Shown: in pieces, positions 17,880 to 25,564 of the stretch | Numbering within the stretch: position 1 is the stretch's first letter | Layout of the letters: every line of letters begins with the position of its first letter | DNA from: CAVXZE01 sp964615365 | GTDB taxonomy: Bacteria; Myxococcota_A; UBA9160; UBA6930 | Reading direction: 5' to 3' | Length of the DNA stretch: 64,000 nt | Assembly: GCA_964615365.1 (NCBI GenBank) | Contig: CAZTOU010000009.1 | Span: 70,721-134,720, forward strand | Program-made: the position numbers and the translations under genes | Notes under the pieces: generated by a model | The model's input: the letters and a program-made list of their open reading frames with translations, nothing else | What the model was told of the DNA's origin: nothing | Databases searched by the model: none

Positions 17880-18617
17880 ATGCTGCGACGAGCGCTCTCT
17901 CTGGTCTTCTGGATCTTCCTGACCCTGTCCTCGATCCTGATGTATCCGGTCGCGCTGCTCATCTGGGCGGTCACCCTGCCCTTCGATCGACGCAAGTTCC
18001 TGCTTCATAAGTTCACCTGCTTCTGGGCCTCGCTCTACACCTGGCTGAATCCCGCCTGGCCGGTGACGATCGAGGGACGAGAGAAGATCCGCCGCGGCGA
18101 AGCCTACGTGATGGTCGCGAACCACCTCTCGCTCCTCGACATCCTGGTGCTCTTCCGGCTCTTCAATCACTTCAAGTGGGTCTCGAAGATCGAGAACTTC
18201 CGGGTTCCCTTCATCGGCTGGAACATGTCTCTGAACCGCTACATCAAGCTCCGGCGGGGAGACCGGAGCAGTGTGATCGAGATGATGGAGGCCAGTGGGA
18301 GAGCCCTCGAGGAGGGAAACTCGATCATGATGTTTCCCGAGGGCACGCGCTCGCCGACCGGGCAGATGCGGGGCTTCAAGCCCGGCGCCTTCGAGCTGGC
18401 CTTGACGACGAAGCGCCCGATCCTGCCGATCGTCATCCGGGGAACCGCCGATGCGCTTCCCAAGCGGGGCTTCGTGCTCCGGGGCCGCCATCCGATCCGG
18501 ATCTCCATCCTCGACGAGATCCCGCCGGCGTCCTTCGAAGGAGCTTCGGCGGAGCAGATCAGCGATCAGACGCGGGAGCTGATCGCCGAGCACTTGACAC
18601 GATCGAGCATCGCCTAG
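17880..18617 (+). CDS. plsC: 1-acyl-sn-glycerol-3-phosphate acyltransferase (PlsC family)
   Basis: A 245-residue membrane-associated lysophospholipid acyltransferase, making phosphatidic acid or a related lipid. The first 35 residues contain a hydrophobic anchor. The catalytic motif NHLSLLD fits NHxxxxD, and FPEGTRS is the glycerol-phosphate-binding motif; MSLNRYIKLRRGD is the intermediate conserved block. Length matches the family. PlsC is the most likely assignment, but paralogues acting on other lysolipids have the same motifs. It converges on mobA 18 bases away. Confidence 0.85.
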   Translation: MLRRALSLVFWIFLTLSSILMYPVALLIWAVTLPFDRRKFLLHKFTCFWASLYTWLNPAWPVTIEGREKIRRGEAYVMVANHLSLLDILVLFRLFNHFKWVSKIENFRVPFIGWNMSLNRYIKLRRGDRSSVIEMMEASGRALEEGNSIMMFPEGTRSPTGQMRGFKPGAFELALTTKRPILPIVIRGTADALPKRGFVLRGRHPIRISILDEIPPASFEGASAEQISDQTRELIAEHLTRSSIA

Positions 18618-18635
18618 CCAGATCGGGCCGGCCGA

Positions 18636-19250
18636 TCACGCGCTCTCTTTGCCGAGCAGACGCTCCCGGAGCTGCTCGAAGTCCTCGGGCGTGTTCGCGT
18701 TGAAGAGCGCCGATCCGTCCGGATCCACGGCGCGGAGATCCGGCCCCTCCAGGTAGCTCACGCGCAGCTCTCCGAGGAGATCCACCAGCGCGAGCTCGCC
18801 GTCGCGCAGACGCCGGCGCGCCACGGTGCGTACCGGCTCGCGCCGATACAGGGCGCAGAGAGGGTGGAGCTGAGCGCCGGTGCGCGGAACCACCGCGTCC
18901 GCTTCCGGCCAGACCAGAAGCGCCAGGAGCAGCTCCGGCGAGAGTGACATCAAATCGGTCGCCACCATCAGAATCCGTTCCGAGCTCGCCGCCTCGAGGG
19001 CGCCCACCAGGCCGCGGAGCGCGGAGCGCGGGCCCTCGGGATCGGGGACCCGCCTTCCCGGGGCCTCGCCCGGCGGATCGCCGCCGACCAGGAGCACTTC
19101 CTCGAAGAGGCTTCCCAGCATCCCGGCGAGATGGGTCGCAGCCGCGACACCCCCGAGTGGGAGCCGCGCCTTGTCGCGGCCCATCCGAGAGGAGGCGCCG
19201 CCCAGGAGGAGAGCGGCAGTCACGCCGCCAATGCGCCCCTCCGGGCTCAA
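18636..19250 (-). CDS. mobA: Molybdenum cofactor guanylyltransferase
   Basis: A 204-residue nucleotidyltransferase attaching GMP to molybdopterin to form the bis-MGD cofactor used by DMSO-reductase-family enzymes. The N-terminal GTP-binding signature LLGGASSRMGRDKA is intact, followed by the magnesium-binding region MVATDL. The start overlaps the moeA stop by four bases (ATGA), so mobA and moeA are co-translated. Bis-MGD is exactly the cofactor needed by the molybdenum enzyme at 25565-28522. Confidence 0.9.
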   Translation of the reverse strand: MSPEGRIGGVTAALLLGGASSRMGRDKARLPLGGVAAATHLAGMLGSLFEEVLLVGGDPPGEAPGRRVPDPEGPRSALRGLVGALEAASSERILMVATDLMSLSPELLLALLVWPEADAVVPRTGAQLHPLCALYRREPVRTVARRRLRDGELALVDLLGELRVSYLEGPDLRAVDPDGSALFNANTPEDFEQLRERLLGKESA

Positions 19251-20503
19251 ACCCCCGACTCCGCCGAGGCGAAGAACTGCTCGTCGATGACCTGGACGGA
19301 GACCTCGGAATCGGCCGGCATCTCGGTGGCCTCGGCGGGAAACACCATCAGCCCCTGCGCGAGGGTCATCGAGCGCAGCACGCCGGAGCTCTGGTTCCCG
19401 GTGCTGCTGGCCTCGATCTCTCCGCCCTTCCGGTCCAGCCGCACGCGGACGAAGTGGAGCCGTCCCGCCTTCTTGGTGAGGGTCTCGGTGAGCCGGGCCC
19501 GCACCACGGGACGAAACCAGGCGCGGTGGCCGGTCGCCTTGCGAATCGCCGGGCGGATGAACTGCTCGAAGGTCACCATCGCCGAGACGGGGTTTCCGGG
19601 CAGGCCGAACACCAGCGGTCCCGGCCCCGCTTCGAAGCGACCGAAGGTCATGGGGTAGCCGGGCTTCATCAAGACCCCCCAGAAGAGCAGCCGATAGCCG
19701 AGCTGCTCGAGCACCGGACGCACGTGGTCGTGATCGCCGACCGAGACCCCGGCGGAGGTCACCAGAAGATCCGCGCGCTGCCCGCTCCGGAGCAGGCGCT
19801 CGAGGTCCTCGGGGGTGTCTCGGGCGATCCCCAGGTTGACCGGCTCGGCGCCAACATCGCGGCAGAGCGCCGCGAGGGAGTAGGTGTTCGAGGAGACGAT
19901 CCGGCCGCCGGTCGGATCCCCGTCGGGATCCACCAGCTCGTCGCCACCCGAGAGAATCGCCACCCGCGGGCGCTGGTGCACCCGGACCAGCGAGCGGCCG
20001 AGAGAGGCGAGCATGCCGAGCTGCGCCGGGCCCACCAGGGTGCCGGGCTCCAGCACCGTGTCACCGCGCCGGATGTCCTCGCCGGCCTCGCGAACGTGCT
20101 CCCGGGGCGGGGGGACGATGCGGATCTCCACCCGGTCGCCCCGGGCGACGGTGTCCTCCTGAGCCACCACGGTGTCGGCGCCGGGGGGAATCGGCGCGCC
20201 GGTGAAGATCCGCGCCGCCTCCCCGGCGGCCAGGGGCCGGTGGCCCTGCCCTCCGGCCGCGACCTCGTAGACCACCGCCAGCTCCACCGGATCCGATTCC
20301 GAGGCTCCGGCGAGGTCCTCGGCGCGCACCGCGAAGCCGTCCATCGCCGAGCAGTCCGCCGGCGGAAGGGTGCGGCTCGAGCACACCGGCTCCGCGAGCA
20401 CGCGTCCCTGGGCGTCGACGCCGGCAACGGTCTCGGATCCGAGGACGGGGCACGCATCGAGCACCATCTGCTGAGCTTCGGCGACGGTGATTCCGGTCTT
20501 CAT
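19247..20503 (-). CDS. moeA: Molybdopterin molybdenumtransferase
   Basis: A 418-residue enzyme inserting molybdate into adenylylated molybdopterin. The family order is visible: an N-terminal domain with SSRTLPPADCSAMDGFA, the central catalytic fold with SGGDELVDPDGDPTGGR, VTSAGVSVGDHDHV and VFGLPGNPVSAMVTF, then a C-terminal beta domain. ATG 20503 has AAGGTG seven bases upstream, so ten upstream codons are excluded. It overlaps mobA downstream and diverges from the histidine kinase gene, with 119 bases between the starts. Confidence 0.93.
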   Translation of the reverse strand: MKTGITVAEAQQMVLDACPVLGSETVAGVDAQGRVLAEPVCSSRTLPPADCSAMDGFAVRAEDLAGASESDPVELAVVYEVAAGGQGHRPLAAGEAARIFTGAPIPPGADTVVAQEDTVARGDRVEIRIVPPPREHVREAGEDIRRGDTVLEPGTLVGPAQLGMLASLGRSLVRVHQRPRVAILSGGDELVDPDGDPTGGRIVSSNTYSLAALCRDVGAEPVNLGIARDTPEDLERLLRSGQRADLLVTSAGVSVGDHDHVRPVLEQLGYRLLFWGVLMKPGYPMTFGRFEAGPGPLVFGLPGNPVSAMVTFEQFIRPAIRKATGHRAWFRPVVRARLTETLTKKAGRLHFVRVRLDRKGGEIEASSTGNQSSGVLRSMTLAQGLMVFPAEATEMPADSEVSVQVIDEQFFASAESGV

Positions 20504-20622
20504 GACAGGCACCTTAGCGCCCGCCGAAAGCACCGCATCTTCACGACCTGGGCTAATGTGCCCAAAAATCAGGCAGCCGATGAGCCGTGAGCTGCCCCTC
20601 GGCGGCCGGAAGGCCAGGTGAG

Positions 20623-21705
20623 ATGGCCCGCGATCTTCACGACGTGCTCGATGCGATCCTCGCAGGGGTGGTGGTGATCGACGCCGAGGGAACCGTGGAG
20701 CAGCTCAATAGCGCCGCCTGCCGAATCCTCGAGCAGTCGGTCCAGGCGGCGATGGGAGCTCCGGTGGAGCGGCTTCTCGGTTCCACCCATGCGCTGGCCC
20801 GGCTCGGCCGCAAGGTGCTCGAGTCCGGCATCGCCAGCACCGAGAGCAGCCAGAAGATCGAGCGCCGCTTCAACGAGGACCTGCGGGTCGACGTGGCGGC
20901 GTCTCCGCTTCTGGACGAGGACGGGGCGGTCGACGGCGTGGTCCTGGTGCTGCGCGACCGGTCCGCCCAGCGACGGCTCGAGCAGTTCGAGGCCGAGCGG
21001 GAGCGGCTGGACTTCTTCGGCCGCATCGCGGCCGGACTGGCCCACGAGGTGAGGAATCCGTTGGGGGGGATCCGGGGTGCCGGGGAGCTCCTGTTCCATC
21101 GGGCCCAGGACGACAAGACCCGGGAGACCGCCGATCTGATCGTCCGGGAATCCACTCGGATTGCGGGCCTGGTCGATGACTTCATGGTGTTTGCCCGGGG
21201 CGATCGCCTCCGGCTGCGAGCCTCCAATCTCCACCGCATCCTCGACCAGGTGCTCGATCTCCTGGCCCACGATCCCCTGAGCCGCGAGTGTCCCGTCGAA
21301 CGCGCCTACGATCCCTCCATCCCTGATCTGCTGAGCGACGCCGACCGGCTCACCCAGGTCTTTCTCAACCTCACGCGCAATGCCCTGCAGGCCATGGGGG
21401 GTCGGGGCGGACGACTCACCATCACCACCCGGATGGCCCTCGATCACCGCGTCCTCACCGAGTCGGGAAAGCCGGTCCCCACCGTGGCCGTCTGGATCCG
21501 CGACACCGGCCCCGGGATGGGAGAGGACGAACTCCGGCAGGCGACGATCCCCTTCTTCACGAAGCGCTCCGAAGGAACCGGGCTCGGTCTGTCCGTCGCC
21601 GAGTACTGGGTCTCGGAGCACCGGGGTACGCTCCACATCGAGAGCGCACCTGGAGAGGGGACGACGGTTCGGGTCACCCTGCCCCTGCGGAGCGAGGAGC
21701 CATGA
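20623..21705 (+). CDS. NtrB-type sensor histidine kinase
   Basis: A 360-residue soluble histidine kinase with an N-terminal PAS domain (about 5-115, including ILAGVVVIDAEGTVEQLN), an H-box GLAHEVRNPLGGI, an N-box VFLNLTRNALQAM and G-boxes DTGPGMGE and GTGLGLSV. The arrangement and lack of membrane helices match NtrB (GlnL). The preferred start is ATG 20623, preceded by AGGTGAG; a GTG at 20587 is possible. Its stop overlaps the ATG of the sigma-54 activator gene, so the kinase and regulator are a coupled pair. Confidence 0.88.
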   Translation: MARDLHDVLDAILAGVVVIDAEGTVEQLNSAACRILEQSVQAAMGAPVERLLGSTHALARLGRKVLESGIASTESSQKIERRFNEDLRVDVAASPLLDEDGAVDGVVLVLRDRSAQRRLEQFEAERERLDFFGRIAAGLAHEVRNPLGGIRGAGELLFHRAQDDKTRETADLIVRESTRIAGLVDDFMVFARGDRLRLRASNLHRILDQVLDLLAHDPLSRECPVERAYDPSIPDLLSDADRLTQVFLNLTRNALQAMGGRGGRLTITTRMALDHRVLTESGKPVPTVAVWIRDTGPGMGEDELRQATIPFFTKRSEGTGLGLSVAEYWVSEHRGTLHIESAPGEGTTVRVTLPLRSEEP

Positions 21706-23132
21706 GCGAAGCCGCGCGGGTGCTGGTCGCCGACGACGAGCCGTCGATCCGATTCGTCCTGCGGGAGATCCTGGAATCCGCGGGTCACGCGGTGGTCGAT
21801 GTCGACTCCGGCGACGCCGCTCTCGAGGCCCTGGCCGCCCAGCGCTTCGAGGTCGCCTTCTTCGACATCCGCATGCCGGGGCCGTCGGGGCTGGAGCTGC
21901 TGGATCGCGTGAATTCGCTCGGCGCCGATCTCGCCGTGGTCATCATCACCGCCCAGAACACCTTCGAGAACGCGGTGGAGGCGATGAAGCGCGGGGCCCT
22001 CGACTACCTGGTGAAGCCCTTCGGCAACGCAGAGGTGCTGGCACTGGTTGACAAGGCGCTTCGGACCCGCCTGCTCCAGAGCGAGATCCGCAGCCTGAGG
22101 CGCCAGGTGAGCGGGCGCGCGGTCGCCGGCGAGCGCCTGGTGGGCCGGAGCCCCGCCCTCATCGAGGTCTTCAAGACGATCGGACGCGTGGCCCGGAGCA
22201 ACGTGGCGGTGCTGATCACCGGCGAGAGCGGCACGGGAAAGGAGCTCATCGCGAACGCCATCCACAACGCCAGCGCGCGGGCGGAACACCCTCTGGTCAC
22301 GGTGAACGCCGCGGCGATTCCCCGCGAGCTGCTCGAGAGCGAGCTGTTCGGGCACGAACGCGGTTCCTTCACGGGGGCGGTCGAGACGCGACCGGGACGC
22401 TTCCGCGAGGCACACGGCGGAACCCTGTTTCTGGACGAGATCGGCGACATGCCCCCGGAGCTGCAGGGGAAGCTGCTCCGCGTACTCCAGAGCGGTGAGG
22501 TCGTCTCGGTGGGGGGACGGCAGCCGGAGCTGGTGGACGTGCGCATTCTCGCGGCCACCCACCGGGACCTGGAAGCCGCGGTCGCGAACGGAGGGTTCCG
22601 CGAGGATCTCCTCTACCGTCTCCGGGTCGTGCCGATCCACGTTCCCTCGCTTCGCGAGCGGCCTGAAGACATCGATGTCCTCGCCGAGCACTTCATCCAG
22701 CGCTACTCCGAGGATCTCACCGGCGGACCTCACTTCCTCTCGGAAGCGGCCCTGGAGCACCTCTGCGGGCACGACTGGCCCGGCAACGTGCGAGAGCTCG
22801 AGAACGCCATCAAGCGCGCCCTGGTGCTGGCGGACGGCGAGGTGCTCTCCCCCGACGACTTCGCCTTCCTCGCGGAGGGCGGAGCGGAGAGCAGAGGCGA
22901 AGCGGATCTGGAGGGACTGCTCACCTCGGAGGTGAGGGCTCTCCTCGCCGAGCCCAACCCGAGCGAGGTCTACCACCGGATCCTGGCGCGGCTCGAACGC
23001 GCGCTCCTGGAGGAGGTGCTGGCACACACCGACGGTAACCAGATCAAGGCAGCGGCCTTGCTGGGAATCAATCGCAACACGCTCCGCAAGAAGATCACGG
23101 ATCTGGGCATCTCCGTGCCGGGCCGTTCGTGA
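21702..23132 (+). CDS. Sigma-54-dependent response regulator (NtrC family)
   Basis: A 476-residue activator with an N-terminal receiver (phospho-acceptor Asp in FFDIRMPG), an AAA+ sigma-54 interaction domain with Walker A GESGTGKE, a GSFTGA loop in place of GAFTGA, Walker B LFLDEIG and R-finger region, and a C-terminal Fis-type helix-turn-helix ending IKAAALLGINRNTLRKKI. It is overlapped by four bases at both ends, by the kinase gene before and thiE after. Targets are not evident; I saw no clear GG-N10-GC sigma-54 promoter for neighbouring genes. Confidence 0.92.
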   Translation: MSEAARVLVADDEPSIRFVLREILESAGHAVVDVDSGDAALEALAAQRFEVAFFDIRMPGPSGLELLDRVNSLGADLAVVIITAQNTFENAVEAMKRGALDYLVKPFGNAEVLALVDKALRTRLLQSEIRSLRRQVSGRAVAGERLVGRSPALIEVFKTIGRVARSNVAVLITGESGTGKELIANAIHNASARAEHPLVTVNAAAIPRELLESELFGHERGSFTGAVETRPGRFREAHGGTLFLDEIGDMPPELQGKLLRVLQSGEVVSVGGRQPELVDVRILAATHRDLEAAVANGGFREDLLYRLRVVPIHVPSLRERPEDIDVLAEHFIQRYSEDLTGGPHFLSEAALEHLCGHDWPGNVRELENAIKRALVLADGEVLSPDDFAFLAEGGAESRGEADLEGLLTSEVRALLAEPNPSEVYHRILARLERALLEEVLAHTDGNQIKAAALLGINRNTLRKKITDLGISVPGRS

Positions 23133-23791
23133 CGCCCGAGGAGAGACAGGGCGCGCGGCTGCGTCTCGGCGGTCTTCACGTACTGGCCGACGACGATGCG
23201 CGCTGGAGATGCGACCCGGTGACCCAGGCCCGCGCCGCCTGTGAGGGGGGCGCGGCGGTGGTGCAGCTGCGAGCCAAGCGCGCCATCGACCGGGACGCAC
23301 TGGCGTGGTGCAGGGCGATACGGGAGATCACTCGCGAATCGGGGACTCTCTTCATCGTCAACGACCGCTTCGATCTCGCCGTGGCCACGGGAGCCGACGG
23401 CGTCCACCTGGGCCAGGAGGACCTCCCGCCCGACCGCATCCCCGCGGAGGCGCGCGAAGAGCTCCTCGTCGGACGATCCACCCACGACGCCCTGCAGGCG
23501 CGCCGCGCCTGCCAGGAGCCGATCGACTACCTGGCCTTCGGCCCGGTCTTCGGAACCACGTCGAAGCAGAGCCCCTATGACGCTCGTGGCCTCACGGCGC
23601 TGGGCGAGATCGCTGCGCTCGCCGCACCTCTTCCGCTCGTCGCCATCGGTGGAATCGACCGGCATCGCGTGGCGGAGGTGATCCGCGCCGGCGCCTCGGG
23701 AGCGGCCGTGATCTCGGCGGTGGCGGCGGCAGAGGATCTGGTGGCCGCCACCCGCGCCCTGGTATCCGCCATCGAGGAGGCGACGCCGTGA
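23129..23791 (+). CDS. thiE: Thiamine-phosphate synthase
   Basis: A 220-residue (beta/alpha)8 enzyme joining hydroxymethylpyrimidine diphosphate and thiazole phosphate to make thiamine monophosphate. Recognised by VQLRAK, FIVNDRFDLA, GVHLGQEDLP, the phosphate loop YLAFGPVFGTTSK and the C-terminal AIGGID block. The GTG start overlaps the regulator stop, and its stop overlaps the transporter GTG, so it is translationally locked into a four-gene operon. No TPP riboswitch precedes it. The matching kinase thiD is 22 kb away at 45529. Confidence 0.92.
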   Translation: MTPEERQGARLRLGGLHVLADDDARWRCDPVTQARAACEGGAAVVQLRAKRAIDRDALAWCRAIREITRESGTLFIVNDRFDLAVATGADGVHLGQEDLPPDRIPAEAREELLVGRSTHDALQARRACQEPIDYLAFGPVFGTTSKQSPYDARGLTALGEIAALAAPLPLVAIGGIDRHRVAEVIRAGASGAAVISAVAAAEDLVAATRALVSAIEEATP

Positions 23792-25020
23792 CGGATCCGG
23801 GTCTGCGCGCGATCTCGGCGCTCGGCCTGGTCGCTCTGATCGCGATCGCCTGGGCTTTCTCCACCGAGCGCCGAATCATTCCCTGGCGGGTGATCGCGTG
23901 GGGGCTCGGCCTCCAGCTGGCTCTGGCGCTGCTGCTCCTCAAGACCGCCTTCGGGCGCGCCTTCTTCGTGGCGGTGAATCAGGCGGTGGTCCAGTTCATC
24001 GGCTTCACCGACGCGGGCGTGGCGTTCGTCTTCGGTCCGCTCCAGGAGCTCGGCTTCTCCTTCGTCCTCGACGTGCTCCCCATCATCATCTTCATGGGAA
24101 GCCTCTTCGCCATCCTCTATCACCTCGGCATCGTCCAGTGGGTGGTCACTGCACTGGCGAGGATTCTCTCCCGCTCCATGGGCCTCTCGGGTGCGGAGAG
24201 CCTCGCGGCGGTCGCCAACATCTTCGTCGGCATGGCCGAGGCGCCGCTCCTGGTGCGGCCCTATATCGAGCGGATGACCCGCTCCGAGCTCTTCACGGTA
24301 ATGGCCACCGGCATGGCCACCATCGCGGGCTCGGTGCTGGTGGCCTACGCGAAGATGCTGGGAGATGGGAGCTTCGCCGGTCACCTGGTGACGGCGAGCC
24401 TGCTCTCGGCTCCCGCGGGCATTCTCATCGCCAAGGTCATGGTCCCCGAGACCGAGATCCCCGTGACCACCAGTGGCGGGCGGGCGACGGTGGAGCGCAC
24501 CTCGGTCAATCTGATCGACGCGGCCTCCGAGGGCGCCCTCGCCGCGCTCCGCCTGGCCGCCTACGTGGGAGCACTGCTGCTCGCCTTCGTCGCGTTGATC
24601 GCGATGCTGAACGGCCTGGTCGGCTGGGTGGGCGGTCTGCTGGGAGCTCCCGACCTGACTCTACAGTGGATCCTCGGGGTCCTCTTCGCACCCTTCGCGC
24701 TCTTGATGGGAATCCCCTGGTCCGAGGCCGTCCAGGTGGGATCGCTCCTCGGGGTGAAGACGGTGCTGAACGAATTCCTCGCCTTCCGCGATCTGGGAAT
24801 CCTGATGGAGGCGGAGGCGCTCTCTCCGCGCTCGATCGTGATCTCCTCCTACGCGCTCTGCGGCTTCGCGAACTTCGGCTCCCTGGCGATCCTGATCGGT
24901 GGCGTCGGCGGCATGGCGCCGAGCCGCCGCGGAGACCTGGCGCGCCTCGGACTTCGCTCGATCCTGGCCGGAACCCTCGCCACCATGATGACCGGCTGCG
25001 TGGCGGGCATCCTGCTCTGA
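23788..25020 (+). CDS. Concentrative nucleoside transporter (NupC/CNT)
   Basis: A 410-residue inner-membrane symporter with about ten hydrophobic segments, of the CNT family that couples nucleoside uptake to protons or sodium. The family motif GMAEAPLLVRPYI (normally GQTEAPLLIRPYL) and the later block SYALCGFANFGSLAILIGG are present. It starts at a GTG overlapping the thiE stop. Being fused by translation to thiE, it might take up a thiamine-related precursor, but the family's known substrates are nucleosides and that idea is only inference from context. Confidence 0.9.
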   Translation: MTDPGLRAISALGLVALIAIAWAFSTERRIIPWRVIAWGLGLQLALALLLLKTAFGRAFFVAVNQAVVQFIGFTDAGVAFVFGPLQELGFSFVLDVLPIIIFMGSLFAILYHLGIVQWVVTALARILSRSMGLSGAESLAAVANIFVGMAEAPLLVRPYIERMTRSELFTVMATGMATIAGSVLVAYAKMLGDGSFAGHLVTASLLSAPAGILIAKVMVPETEIPVTTSGGRATVERTSVNLIDAASEGALAALRLAAYVGALLLAFVALIAMLNGLVGWVGGLLGAPDLTLQWILGVLFAPFALLMGIPWSEAVQVGSLLGVKTVLNEFLAFRDLGILMEAEALSPRSIVISSYALCGFANFGSLAILIGGVGGMAPSRRGDLARLGLRSILAGTLATMMTGCVAGILL

Positions 25021-25064
25021 CGGATTCCGCGCACGAGCCCCGGCAGGACACCTGCACCGCCGAA

Positions 25065-25559
25065 TCACGCGCCTGCATCCACGGCGAGGAGGTCCACTTC
25101 GAATTGCTCCGGCAGGAAGGTGAGCGGACTGTCTTCTCGTGTGAGACGCTCCCGGGCGAGGCGGCACCACGGAAGCAGGTAGCGGCGGCGTAGCTCCTCG
25201 ATCAGGACGGGTTCCTCGCTTTCGATGGCGCAGGCGTAGACCTCGCAGGCCGCGCCCAGTTGGTCCGGGGGCAGATGGAACTCGTCGAAGTGCAGCTCCA
25301 GGTAGCTCATGGCGCGCATCCAGTCCTCCCTCGCGCGCGCACCTTCCAGCCGCAGCGCGGCGTGGAGAAGCAGCGGCACCTTCGGGGCAGGGTTCCCGAC
25401 GTGAAAGGTGCTCCAGAACTCGGGGCCCAGCTCTTCGAAGGAGCCGGGCAGCGCCAGGGCCTCCCAGGCCTCCCTGCGCAGCGGCTCGGGCGCGACGGGG
25501 CTCCAGATGCGAGACCAGGCGATGAAGGGGAGCGCTGCCGTCGTGGAGTCCGCGCTCAC
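25065..25559 (-). CDS. TorD/NarJ-type chaperone for molybdenum enzyme
   Basis: A 164-residue helical protein that fits the dedicated chaperones of type II DMSO-reductase enzymes (EbdD/DdhD-like, TorD/NarJ superfamily). Diagnostic segments are FHVGNPAPKVPLLLHAAL, then EFHLPPDQLGAACEVYACAIE and RRRYLLPWC. It would hold the apo-catalytic subunit until cofactor is inserted and Tat export is allowed. I place the start at GTG 25559, five bases after the stop of the catalytic subunit gene and preceded by a GAGCGGG-containing segment that overlaps that stop. The position confirms the partner. Confidence 0.78.
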   Translation of the reverse strand: MSADSTTAALPFIAWSRIWSPVAPEPLRREAWEALALPGSFEELGPEFWSTFHVGNPAPKVPLLLHAALRLEGARAREDWMRAMSYLELHFDEFHLPPDQLGAACEVYACAIESEEPVLIEELRRRYLLPWCRLARERLTREDSPLTFLPEQFEVDLLAVDAGA

Positions 25560-25564
25560 GCGTT

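Noticed and set aside
22360..22380. GSFTGA in the NtrC-type protein as a sign of a non-sigma-54 regulator
   Set aside because: The substitution of Ala by Ser is conservative, and other AAA+ motifs and the Fis domain are intact.
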